A DNA stretch of 64,000 bases, taken from the NCBI GenBank assembly GCA_037127255.1, contig JBANSL010000004.1:26915967-26979966 (forward strand). Direction: 5' to 3'. Under the pieces are notes generated by a model. It had not been told where the DNA came from. It made no database searches and saw only the letters and a program-made list of their open reading frames with translations. The translations under genes and the position numbers were made by a program. The stretch comes from Persicaria tinctoria. Its lineage: Eukaryota; Streptophyta; Magnoliopsida; Caryophyllales; Polygonaceae. How positions within the stretch are numbered: position 1 is the stretch's first letter; each line of letters starts with the position of its first letter. Shown here one piece after another: positions 11,645 to 23,620 of this stretch.

Positions 11645-12232
11645 ATCTCCCCTTTGATGAAAGACAAAACCTGTGCATCCCTGCAACTTAGTCAAGAAAA
11701 TATATCATAAGCAAAATCGGACTAAGTACCTGCATGAGTTAGACAAATGTTGGATCATAAGTTTTTAAAGCCAAAGAGAAACATCCAACAGAGTAAAACA
11801 AAACAAGGTCTTCCAAGACCCTTGTTTCACATCAGTTTCAAAGTCTAACATCTAAACCAATTTCCCCCTTTTAGTCTTTCAACAAAGGGAGGAGTGTGAA
11901 AACAGTCACCAAAAGAATTTCAAAAATTAAACCAAGAGCCGTTCAAATCTCAACGATTAAGGCAAGAGATGTTTATCCGATATAAAAAATTTCCACAAAT
12001 AAAAATATAATCGGATAACATGCAATAAAAAGGATTTTCCCGAATATGTAATAAATAAAGTAAAGATATTTAAAATTCCTTTTAAAAAATATTTGATCAA
12101 ATATCTAAAAAGATACCAACTAAATATATGATCCGTTATATGTGCTCTACTGTTCAGTTCACAACCTTTGACATGAGTCTCAAAGATCTTGACACTGAGT
12201 AGAAGTTTTCTTTCGTAAAGGGAAAGCTCCCC
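11645..12232 (-). other. Polypurine tract and non-coding 3' region of Copia-2
   Basis: Minus-strand AAAGGGGAGAT (plus 11645-11655) lies directly before the 3' LTR and is the likely plus-strand primer. Beyond it, to 12232, is about 580 bp of AT-rich sequence between the pol stop and the PPT with no open frame of note. I see no envelope-like gene. Confidence 0.8.
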
Positions 12233-12359
12233 CTACGAAAGTGCATCCCTGCTAAGTATTCCGATCTCACGTCTAATGAAGGTGAACCTGTCCTCTGCCA
12301 AAGGCTTAGTAAAAATGTCAACCCATTGATAATTAGTTGAAATAAAGGATATGGACACA
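12233..12359 (-). pseudogene. pol: Copia-2 pol, C-terminal end of RNase H (left of the CACTA insertion)
   Basis: The minus-strand frame from the insertion point contains the typical copia RNase H tail motif WVDIFTKPLAEDRF and stops with TAG at 12233-12235. It is the direct continuation of the frame that breaks at 24846 on the other side of the CACTA element: skipping 12360-24845 restores the phase exactly. This fragment therefore fixes both the insertion point and the single-copy aca target. Confidence 0.9.
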
Positions 12360-15300
12360 CACTACTAGAAAACTGCAATTAGCATCATATCATTTAAGTC
12401 TGTCAATAAATTGACAGATGTAAAATTAATATATGACATCGTTAATTTTTTTTGTGATGTCTAAAATGTTTTACACAATTGTCAAATATGTGGACAGATG
12501 TTAAACTATTAGTTTGGAAAAAAACCAAAATGCGCGCCATGAGGGGAAAAGGAGGGATCCAAACACTTAGAAAAAAATTGGAGCCCGGGCTTTCAAAATT
12601 TGGAGGTAATGTTAACACTTAGAAAAAAAATAGACTTTTTTTGTTCCCTTTTCTATTAACCTTTTAACACTTGAAAAAATCTGAACCTTTTTGCACCTTT
12701 CCTAAAATTGATTTAACATAAAATATCTATCTTCTTCTCTCCCCCTTCACATTCAATTAGCTCGAAGCTAGCCCCAACTCACGTTCTCTCTCTCCAGATC
12801 CAAGCGACACACAAAACCCCCAACTCATCTTCTCCTCTCTCCAGATCCAAGCGTCGGCCGGTAGCTAACTCCGGCGACCATCGTTCAGTGCTCCTTCCTC
12901 CTCCCGATCCGGCCATAATCTGTCAAACGAATCGCGAAAATGGATGGGGGTTGAAACCCTAAATCGCCGACAAGGTATTCGACTTTTCAATCTATAGCGC
13001 GCGGGTCATTTGTTTTCTGTCTTCATTATCCATTGGTTTCTGGTTTATTTCCACATTCAATCATCTCTAAGCCTCTAACCCTCGGTTTACCTCTCTCCAG
13101 ATACGAGCCACGCACCAAACCCCCAAATCATCGCCGATGAGGTATCCGACATTTCAACCTATTTGTTTGGTTTCATTTGCTTTCAATCTTCATTCTCCTT
13201 TGGTTTATTGTTTATTTTCATGAATCCCTAACTCAACCCTATATGTGTTGTCTCAGAGGAAGGCTCTCAGAAGAAGGTGCTCGTCTGCTCCCTAACCCAC
13301 AAGGTGCTTGTCTCTTATGTGCTTTGATTTCGCCTCTCATGTTTTTTGTTCTTCATTTTTCTGTCCAATTCTACTGCCTAAAACCCTAAACATTGAGGGA
13401 AAAATGAAAACACCAAAGTTCATTTATGACTGATAAGTTGTATTCATAAAGGTCTACGTCCTTTATGTGTGTGTTAACTTAAGAGTGAAATATTTGCTGA
13501 TAAGATATGCATATATCCATTCTCTGTGTGTATTCATAAGGTGTTCATAAGGTGTCCTTTCTTCATTTATGACTGATAAGTTGAATTCCTAGCATTGAAA
13601 CCATACTACTTGAAGACAAGTTCAGGTTTTATTTGTTGTGAATATTTGCTGATAAGATATGTATATATCCTGACCAATTTGGACTGATGATTTTCTCTTA
13701 TTTAGAAACCAATCAGGCCAAGTGATTTGTATAGATCAAAATGTGATTCACACAATAGTTTCTAAGCTTGTAATTCTTTTATGTCAATTTTTTTGCTTCA
13801 TACAATAGTTTCTAATTGGAGTTTGCAAAATGAGATTGATAAAATATTAGTGGTAGGTTTGATATTGATGGTGTCTTACTGTGAAAGCCATTAACACCAA
13901 AGGGTTGTATATATGTTGGTTGTTTAGAAATATAAATGGAACATGCACTAAAGTGAGATTCTTGAACACTATTCTTTTAGCTTGATCAATGGATCTATTC
14001 GATCATTATCTGAATTATACAATCTTTCAGGCAATTTCATAATGGTTCACTAGGGAATCTTTGTGTTCATGTTTTCTGTTATTAATTTTTAAGTTCAGTA
14101 ATTATGCGATGATAAGCTAATTTCATAATGGTTCACTAGGGAATCATTGCTATTGCTTCATGTTTGTGATTGATGCTTCCGTTTTCAGCTCTTGTAACAT
14201 CCATTAACCTTTCTTGAATCAATTATTATAGATCTAAATAAATTACCTGCTACTCCTTCCACATCAACTTGACTTTTGTTTCTCTGCATGCTATTTTGAA
14301 CTTTATGTTCAGTAATTATGCGATGGTAAGCTAATGTTTTCTTTTCTTCATAACGAATCATTGGGGCATAACACTTATGATAAGGCTTCTGTAAGGAAGC
14401 AGTTATTTAAACATTTAGTGACTTATTAAACATTTAGTGACTAGACATTGTGAATCAGTTCAATGAATTATTCTTTTTATTCTTTTCTTCGCCTTTGCCT
14501 TCAATTTCCTTGGATTTCTCCCCTATTTTTTATGATATATGAATGTGTTGATCTATGATTAAGGCAGTTCAATGAATGTTGGAAGAGGATAAAATCCTTC
14601 CCATGTTGGAAGTAGTTTATATAATTAGTTGTTTGTATGATATATTCTTTATATAATTAGTTTTGCAATATTTTGTTGCTCTAGGATTAATGTACTTCAT
14701 TTCCTTTTGTGTCTTGTGATAGGAGGGTTGAATTATTGCTAAGCTAGTGCATCTGTTCAATTGCAGTGGAGGTGGTTGCTTATGTGGATTGTACTTTCTC
14801 CTGGTATAAGCAAACCGAAGGTAAGATTTCTAGGATTTGTGTGCTCATTTGTGGTTAACCTTGTACATATCTACCACTTGAGATTTGTGAAGTGAATTGT
14901 ACTTGGATATATGTGCCACTGCTTGTTGTTGTATTTCATTCCTTGATTATTTTCTTTCTGAACATATCTATTTTCTTTTTGAACATATCTGTTTTGGGGA
15001 TATATGTCTGTTTTGTATTTCATTCTTTGATTATGCTTAACAAAACTCTTTAATTAAGTAAGAGAGTTGGGGAATGAATTCAATTAACTCCCTCCCATAA
15101 ATTCAAATGAAAAGTTTCATAATTAAGAGTTAACCAATATATATGTATATGGCTATGGCAGTAAGTTGTGTCCCATTCCAAACATACTGGATCATTAGTT
15201 GCTGAATTTGGTAGCCATTAGTTGCTTAACGTTTACGTGTAAACCATTTTCTTTTCAATTGGAGACATTGGTGTACATAAAATGGAAATTATATAGCATT

Positions 15301-15434
15301 CACATGTGAAATCTTTTCTTTCTTCATGAATTATGCAATCATTCTTCATGAATATATCAACTTCAATTTTGTGTTCCTTTAATTATGACATTGTTTGTAT
15401 TCTTGTTTGCATTTGCTTGTATAGAATTTCAGCC
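12360..15434 (+). other. CACTA 5' end: subterminal repeats and long leader before TNP2
   Basis: 12360-12510 holds the terminal repeat and several GACAGATGT/GACATC motifs in both orientations, which are probable transposase-binding sites. 12720-12990 is a C/T-rich, leader-like stretch with AAACCCTAAAT, resembling a plant 5' UTR. 13000-15434 is AT-rich with many GT/AG options and no convincing exon. It probably contains introns of the TNP2 leader, but I cannot define them. Confidence 0.6.
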
Positions 15435-18400
15435 ATGGATAAATCATGGATATATGAGGATAGGTGTAGTGTAAAGTATGAAAAGGGGTTGAAAGCCTTC
15501 ATCACCTTTGCTAAGACTAATACTAATGACGCTAAGAAAGTCCCTTACCCTTGTTCAAGATGTGGCAATTTTAAGAAACGGTCATTTGAAGCTGTGAGAG
15601 TGCATTGTCATCGATTTGGCTTCAGTTTGGGGTACACCAACTGGATTTGGCATGGAGAACCTGCTGACCCCTCGTGCAAGATTATACCTAGTGAAGAAAA
15701 ATCAGCCAAGTTCCCCCAATTTGGATCTGAAACTGTGGAGATGTGTGAAGCTGCTTTTACAATTGAGGATGATTTCGATGAGGAATCCGTTGAGTTTAGG
15801 AAGTTCGTTGAGGATGCTCAAAGACCCTTATTTGAAGGAAGTCCCGACACCAAATTAGATGCACTAGTTAAACTTCACACCGTTAAAGCTAAATTTGCAA
15901 TGAGTGACACTTGTTTCAATGAAATACTTGAAACGGTGTCCTCCTTGCTTCCACATGGAAATGTGTTACCGCAAACTTTGTACGAGTCAAAGAAAACATT
16001 GAACAAAATAGGGCTTGAATATAATAAAATACATGCATGTCCTAATGACTGCATACTAATAGGAATGAGTGCGCTGATGCTAATTCTTGCCCTCAATGTG
16101 GCCTCTCTCGCTGGAAGTTGACAAGAGATGAGATTGAGAAGGAGGGGCAAGCAGCAAAGGTGTTGTGGTATTTTCCCATTATCCCGAGAATTCGTCGATG
16201 GTTTAAATCCGCTAAAACTTCAAAGCTGCTCACATGGCATGATGATAATCGGAGTAATGATGGCTTCATGCGACATCCAGTGGATTCCCCTGCTTGGAAG
16301 TTGGTTGATTACATGTGTCCTGCATTTGGTAAGGAAGCAAGAAATTTGAGGATGGGGTTGGCAGCTGACGGTATCAATCCATATAGCAATATAAGCAGTA
16401 GATATAGCTGTTGGCCTGTACTTTTGGTCACATATAACCTTCCTCCGTGGTTATGTATGAAAAGGAAGTTTATAATGTTGTCCTTACTGATTTTTGGCCC
16501 TAGGCAGCCTGGAGTTGATATAGATGTCTACTTGGCGCCTTTAATCGAAGACTTACAAGAACTCTGGAATGGGATCAGTGTGTATGATGCACATTTGAAG
16601 GAACACTTCACCCTTAGAGCTGTGTTGTTGTGGACAATCAACGACTTCCCAACCTACGGGAATTTATCTGGTGCAACCACTAAGGGGTACAAGGCATGTC
16701 CGATCTGCGGTGATAACACAACTGCCACGTATCTTCCGAATAGTAGGAAGATGTCATATGGAGGCCACCGTAAGTATCTCCATCGTCATCATCCTTATCG
16801 GAGGATTTATCTGGTGCAACCTCTCCCACAGTCTGGTGAGGATGTGTTGAAGGCCGTCGAGAAGATCAACTATGTGTTTGGGAATAACAAAAAGAAGAAA
16901 AACTCGGAAGGGGAAGCTTCTTGCTGGAAGAAAAAGTCCATATTTTTCAGTTTGGAGTATTGGTCGTGGTTGCATGTTCGCCATTTTCTCGATGTAATGC
17001 ACATCGAGAAGAATGTGGCGGAAAGTTTCATTGGGACTTTATTAAACATGCCTTTCAAGTCTAAAGATAGTGCTGCCGCTCGCCAAGATATGGTTGATAT
17101 GGGTTTGCGTCTTGAATTAGGTCCACAGATTGGGGAGAAGAAGACGTACATACCTGCTGCCCCCTTTACATTGTCAAGGGCCGAGAAGGTCAAAATGTTG
17201 ACTTCATTACTCAACATGAAAGTTCCAAGTGGACATTCATCAAACATTAGAAATCTGGTGTCTATGGGCGATTTGAAGTTATATGGGCTGAAGTCGCATG
17301 ACTGTCATATATTGATGCAACAATTGCTTCCTGTGGCCATTCGATCGGTGCTTCCAAAGCGTGTTAGGATCACTATAATGAGAACGTGTTTCTTTTTCAA
17401 CTCATTGTGCACTAAGGTGATTGACGTGGCAAAGTTGGAGAAGCTTCAATCAGATTTGGTGCTAATGTTGTGTGAGATCGAGAAGATATTCCCTTTCTCT
17501 TTTTTAGATATAATGCTTCATCTGATCGTTCATCTAGTAAGAGAGGTCCGATTATGTGGCCCTGTATGTTATAGGTGGATGTATCCTTTCGAACGAAACA
17601 TAAAGGTGTTGAAGGGGTACGTGCGCAATCGTTTACATCCCGAGGGTTGTATAGCTGAGAGCTACATTGCTGAAGAATCAGCCGAGTTTTGGGGTGAGTT
17701 TAGGCAAGATTGTGGACCAATTGGATTGCCTAAGGACATACGTGCCGAAGGTCCACTTTCATCACCGACTCTGAAGGAGTTGGCTGAGGATGAACGAGAT
17801 GAGGCCCACCTTCATGTATTATCCAATAATGCTGAGGTGGATCCATACAAAATGTAAGTATGCATGAATTCATTAATTAAGTATTCCTGATACTTGTGCT
17901 TAAAACACATTAACAGATGTACCTTAATTGAAGGATGCATAAGAAGATCGTGGAGGAATTACACGGTGGAAGGAAGATGAGTAAAAAGTGGCTGCATGAT
18001 GAACATAATCGTACCTTTGCTGATTGGTTCAAGGCAAAGGTATGGTTATGGCTTAGACATAGTTCTAACTATATACTAAATAAAATAGTTTAGTAAACAA
18101 ACTCCTGAGTTATTCAACGGTGACTCCGTAGGTCGAAGCTGAAATGGAGGAAAAGCCTGGACATGTTTCAGAAACTTTGAGATGGTTGGCTTCAAAACCG
18201 AGCTACACTGTCTTCACCTATCAAGGGTACCAATACAATGGTGTCAAATACTTCACAAAACAGCGAGACAATTGCAGAGCAGTCCAAAACAGTGGAGTTT
18301 GCTTAGTTGCTGAAACAATGCAAGTTGCTAGTGCTAAGGATAAAAATCCGATCAATAGTGAGTTGACATTCTATGGGGTTATTCATTAGATTTGGGAGCT

Positions 18401-18797
18401 GGATTATTGTGACTTTAAAGCTCCTTTATTTTTGTGTCAATGGGTAGAGAACGAGCGAGGAATTAAGCAAGATGAGTATGGTTTTACGCTGGTCAACCTC
18501 AACAGACGGGGTCATCGAAATGACCAATTTGTATCTGTTGCGCAAGTGAAACAAGTCTTCTATGTGGAAGATCCCCTCGATCCTGAGTGGTCAGTTGTCC
18601 TTCGAACCCCAAACAAAGACTACCGTGATTCCATATATGAAGGAGATGAAGGGGAGAGCAGTGTTGAGCATCAACCATTTTCTAAGGAAATACCACTTTC
18701 TTATGACGACATTGAGAATGAGGGGGATATGACCTATCTACGAGAAAATGTTGAGGGTTTTTGGAATGACGAAACTGGTGATCCATTTGATGACTAG
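15435..18797 (+). pseudogene. TNP2-like CACTA transposase, frameshifted and with a nonsense codon
   Basis: TNP2 is the catalytic transposase of CACTA elements. The start at 15435 (MDKSWIYEDR) is the family's usual start. In order I see: a transposase-associated domain (CSRCGN, YTNWIWHGE), the TNP2 core (Transposase_21) with HFLDVMHIEKNV near 16980-17020, DUF4218 (about 17310-17690, YPFERNIKVLKGYV) and DUF4216 (18190-18590, LVNLNRRGHRND). Likely exons are 15435-17853, 17934-18039 and 18132-18797, all with GT-AG borders that keep phase. Two breaks: one base appears to be missing near 16058-16062, inside the CPNDC..RNE motif, and TAG at 18387-18389 stands where the family has Glu (GVIHEIW). Without readthrough or repair no full transposase can be made. 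Confidence 0.93.
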
Positions 18798-19753
18798 AAA
18801 CTACTGAACACACTCCTTGTGGTGCCTAACCAAGAGGTTGAATGTCAGCACATCAACCCCCTTTTGCCTTGATATTGTGCATGCTGAGTAATGAAGATTA
18901 CGGTCAAAGTAGCAGAGGAAGGGGCGCCTTGAAGACTAAACTGTCCAGCAACCTTTTGATCTTGTTGCTAGGAAAATGTATAGGCTTAAATGGTATTGGG
19001 ATGTTTGGATTCAAAATATTTTGGTATGTATAAGGCAGTGACTTCAAATGTGCAAGGGTGATAAGTGTTGTGTGCTATATCCTCCTTGATGGCCGAGCCG
19101 AAGGGGGAGACATAGTATACCACACTTGATAATCTTTTGGTCACCTAAAGTGCTGCCTATGGGTTCTCTTACGTGCTTAGAAGCATGTGTGTAAATAATT
19201 TCCTTTCATTAAATATATGTGCCTTGAAAATCAAATATGGTGTTGTATAAAAATTTGCAATGGTGTCATGTCAATAATTTCCTTTGATTTAGGTGTTATG
19301 ACTCATTTAGCAGTTGGTGATGGACAAAACCAAATATGGTGTCATTTTAAAATCCAGATCGATGTCACCTTAAATCTGAAGAGATATACTTGTGTAGAAG
19401 AATATTGTATAATATTGAACTCATTTTATGTGTAGACATACTTATTTGATTCTTTGTTTAATATTTAAAAGAGCAAAAACGTTTGAAATTATAGTGTTAA
19501 TACTTTCCTGTCTATAGGTAATACTCCTATTCCTGTCCATAGTTAATACTTTCTTTATATTGCAATGTTTAAATGAGCAAATACGTGTGAAATTATAATG
19601 TTTATAACTGATTTTATATTTAAATTGTAGTCTTATTCCTGTCTTGTGGATTATACTGTCTTCATTTTCAAATTTTTATTTTTATGTTCTGCTATGTTAA
19701 GAAACTATGTTTACATTTATTCCTTGTTCCCATTGCCGGTTATATTTTGGACA
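18798..19753 (+). other. Spacer between TNP2 and the TNPA-like gene
   Basis: About 950 bp, AT-rich. An open frame at 18842-19033 is short and unlike anything known. Two copies of a phrase around aaatatggtgt occur near 19225 and 19332. It probably carries the TNP2 terminator and the promoter or 5' UTR of the next gene, but I see no decisive signal. Confidence 0.5.
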
Positions 19754-22700
19754 ATGGGATCTAAAAAGAAGACAAAGGGGGTAAGCTCTCCTACTGGAAA
19801 AAGGAAGACCAAAAAGGAGCAATCAAATGGATCGGATGATGACTCACAAGGTCCTGCGAAGTCGACCAACATCAAGGATGGAATTGAGCAACAGGAACTG
19901 CCTAGCAACAACAGATCTGTCAATGAGGCTAAGGAAGATGCTACTGAAGTTGGGGAGAAATCTTATTCTGCCCGGGAATCTCAGGAAGGGCATGTGAAGA
20001 AGAGGAAGGCCACAAGTGAGCTGGCCGAAAAGAGTAGCAAGAAGACATCTTCAAAGAAACATCTTGAGGACAATCTTGAAGTTGCGGAGAAATCTGTCAA
20101 TGAGGCTAGGGAGGATGTTGTTGATGTTGGGGAGAAATCTGTCAAAGGTGTCCAGAAAATGAATGACTCGGGTAAGATACGGGGGAAGCGAGGTGTTGCC
20201 CAAATGTACAAGGTCCTGATTAAGAAGGCGGTCAATAAAAAAATCAGTGTGAAGTACAATCGTCGAGGCAATCCATGTGGGAAAACTCACGCTACTCTAC
20301 AATCTTACATTGGAATGCTTGCCCGCAGAATGGTGCCAATCAACATTGAGAGTTGGCCAAAAGTTAGTAAGGAGCTCAAAGAGAAATTGTGGAAAGACAT
20401 TCAGGTATTTGGCTATTGTGTATATGCTGGTTTTATTCATATTTTCACAATAACTGACCCCAATTATACTGAATATGTCTCCTGAGAGAATTTTTTGAAA
20501 TTAATTGTCTAGGATACATTCAAGGTTGTGCCTGAAAGTCGTTCAATGATCCTTTCTTCTGCTGGTGTTAAATGGAGACAATTCAAGACACATCTGACGA
20601 CAACTGAGGTGCTTCCACACTATGACCAGAAGAAGAAACTCAGAAATCCGCCAAAGAAGTATGCGTTTGTTGGAAAACAGAATTGGAGGGAGTTTGTGAA
20701 ATCTAGGTGTACAGCAGAGTGGATGGTATGTCCTTGAAATTGATATCATATGATCTTGTGGATTAAAAAAATCAAATTTCCCATTTGTAATAGTTAGAGT
20801 AGTGTCACATATGGATAGCCAAGTCTTACCTATCAGTCTCTGCAGGAAAAACATAAGGTGCATGCTGAGCGTGTGCGCTTGAGAAAATATCATCACAGAA
20901 CATCTAGGTCAGGGTACATTGGTTTGGAGGAGCATATGGTAATGACTACGTTGATTAATATGTGAATTCGTGTATTAGGAGATGCCCATTCACATGTCTT
21001 ACTCTTCTTCGTTCTCTGTGGCAGAAAGAGAATCAAGAGATGTGTAGTGATGATGATGTTGACCGTGTCATAATGTGGAGGAAGACCCATATACCGAAAG
21101 ACGGGTCTGTGAATGAGAGCTTGCAACCAGTTCTTGAGAAAATTGTAAGCATATATGCATATTTTGGTTTTCCATTTTATGCGTGATTCTTTGAATAATC
21201 AAGGGCTGAATGTAGACATGTAATGTAATGGTTTATATGATGACTTGCTAGAGAAGAAAAGGAATGGAGAGCTTGTTGAGGAAGGTTGTAATGACATACT
21301 GACCCAAGCTTTAGGAAATCCCGAGCACTCGGGTAGGGCCAGGGGTGTTGGAGGATTTGTAAGTCAAGCCCAATACTTTGGGATACCAAGGAAGCGAAGA
21401 ATCACAATCTCAAAAGCTGAACTGTTGGCACGTGAGAAAGAACGTGAGAGGGAGTTGCAAGAAACAAAAAAATTGCTAGCTGAAGCAGACAAGAGAACAG
21501 AACAGCTAATTGAGCAAGCACTGAAGGATTTTAAATGTCGGATGTTCTCTGAAAGAGGTACTCGTAAGAGAGATTTGGCCATCAATCCACAAGAAGGGTT
21601 GACTCCTTGCTCTGATAGAGGTAGCCATTTTGACAGTCTCGACTCTCTTGATGTCGAGGGAGATATACCCATCTCCATGGATCCGCCAGATAAGGTATGT
21701 ATGGAGTTTTGCTTCCTGTCATGTGCATACATAACCATCTAAAGGATGAAAAGCTACACTGTTGCAACTTAAAATCCCTTCATTTGCAGAGTTATGAGAT
21801 GTATGACTTTGCTCTGAACAACATCACCAACATTGTGGCTTTTGGTCTTCTACTCGAGACTCACAGTACAGTTAAAGAGAAAGCATTTGGAGAAGGTTGG
21901 GTCAGAGTCACAATTGTTGGTGATATTCAAGGTGATGAGCCTCTTCCTTTCCCTGATGAGAATGCAAAGATGCTGCTGGTCAGAGACGATGTAGGTAGGC
22001 ATGTGAAGTGGCCTAAAAAATGGGTCCTTGCGAAACTTATATCTGAACCACGGAAAAAGTCGAACAAAGGGAAGAAGTTGTTTATTCCTGATGAGTTACC
22101 ATCCCAGGTGCCAAGGTGTTGCCAACTCTTATACAAACACACCAAGTTTACAATGAAAGAAACTGGCATGTCTATAACTGCAGTGGCAGATCCCAACTGT
22201 TTTGGTGTTAAGAAGGACCTCATTGTGTTGAGAGAGAATGTGATTGATCTCTTGGAGCTGAGCTGGCTTGGAAGTGGAGTGTTAGAGGCATATATGGCGT
22301 ATGAACTCTTTTACTTTTTTCCCATCTCTTAATTTTTTATATGAAATTGTCATGTTTCAACTTGATTAATCATTTTTCATGCAACTAACTTGTAGGTACC
22401 TATATACTATTGTTTGTGCACATGATGAAACCTCCTTGTTTGCATTTGTTGATTCTGGAGCAACAGCTACGTGCACAAGACCGAATTTCATTCCTTATTT
22501 AGTAAAGAGGTTAAAAGAACGGACGTCGGACCACATTTTCATGATACCATACAACCCAGGGTAATTAGTAAATAACCCATGCATTGCTGAAATCTCATGA
22601 CATTTGCTATGCATTTCTGAAATCTGCTATTGAGAATATATAGCCCATGCACTCTGAATGATATCTGATGTTAAGTATATATAGCCCATGCATTGCTGAA

Positions 22701-23620
22701 ATCTCATGACATTTGCTATGCATTTATGAAATCTGCTATTGAGAATATATAGCCCATGCACTCTGAATAATATCTGTAAGTTTCTGTCTTGGTGGTCCCT
22801 GAAAAAAGATCTGTAAGTGTATATGCATTTCTGAATCTGCAGTTGAGAATATATAGTCCATGCATTTCTAAAATGTCATGACATTTGATATGCATTAATT
22901 TCTGAAATATATTGTTACTCTTGCAGGAAACATTGGCTTCTGACTGTTATTTGGGGGAGTGAAATCTTTATCATACATTCCATGCCGAGACCATCTCCTT
23001 ACAAAGATTGGGAAAAGGCTGTGAAGAGGTATATGTTATTGTTTAGATCGAGTTTTTCAATCCTTTCCCTCTCCTTTAGGTGTTATGAATTATTCCTTCC
23101 AACTCTATTCTGGTCATGTCGATTTGAATGTAAACAATGCAAATTGCTTTGATGATTAATACGCAGTGCTGTTAAACAATATCAAGATGAAACTGCAGGC
23201 AATAGTAACACCAAACTGAAGGTCACACACCTTAATGTAAGTCAACTTGACGTGTGATCATGATATCTTAGTTTAGAGTTAGCTAATTATGATATATATG
23301 GTCATAAAAGATGAAACTCATTAATCGCCTTAACTATTATAGGGTGCACCAATGCAGCCGGGTGGGTACGAGTGTGGGTACTATGTGATGAGATACATGA
23401 GAGACATTATAAATGATGATGAGATGTCTTTTTCGACAAAGGTATAAATAACATGGCTTGTTCTTTCCATCTCTTATGTGTGCAGTTTTATATTTTGATC
23501 AATGGATTGTTCTTTCCATTTCTTTAGTGGGCTGCATCAAGGAACCGTCCATCGTACACTCAAGAACAAATCGATGAAGTTCGAGTTGAAGCTGCTCAGT
23601 ATATCCAGTCTTTGCTATAG
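19754..23620 (+). CDS. TNPA-like CACTA protein fused to a C-terminal ULP1-type cysteine protease domain
   Basis: Eleven exons with GT-AG borders and consistent phase: 19754-20404, 20513-20725, 20846-20938, 21025-21144, 21254-21694, 21790-22298, 22396-22560, 22927-23028, 23167-23236, 23343-23441 and 23528-23620, giving 851 residues. The N-terminus is Lys/Glu-rich with an internal repeat (SVNEAKEDATEVGEKS and SVNEAREDVVDVGEKS). Residues about 175-360 resemble the plant TNPA/Transposase_24 type (LQSYIGMLARRMVPI, REFVKSRCTAEWM). About 410-450 is a charged coiled coil. The C-terminus is a C48/ULP1 domain with His733 (KHWLLTVI), Gln793 and Cys799 (QPGGYECGYYVMRYM). The usual catalytic Asp position reads His748. 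In related proteins the domain cleaves SUMO-like conjugates; its role in CACTA elements is not settled. Exon 5 could start two bases earlier, but only 21254 keeps phase. No stop or frameshift was found. Confidence 0.88.
22576..22890 (+). repeat. Tandem repeat in intron 7 of the TNPA-like gene (about 109-bp unit)
   Basis: The phrase CCCATGCATTGCTGAAATCTC starts at 22576 and again at 22685, giving a period of 109 bp. The units also share TATGCATTT and TATATAGCCCATGCACTCTG. A third, partial and diverged copy follows at about 22855. The repeat stays within the intron and does not touch the exons. Confidence 0.8.

Noticed and set aside
12956..12966. AAACCCTAAAT in the CACTA leader as a telomere remnant
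   Set aside because: A single unit is the common plant telo-box of 5' UTRs, not an array.
22600..22890. Intron 7 repeats as a CRISPR-like array
   Set aside because: Only two to three long units without unique spacers, in a plant intron.
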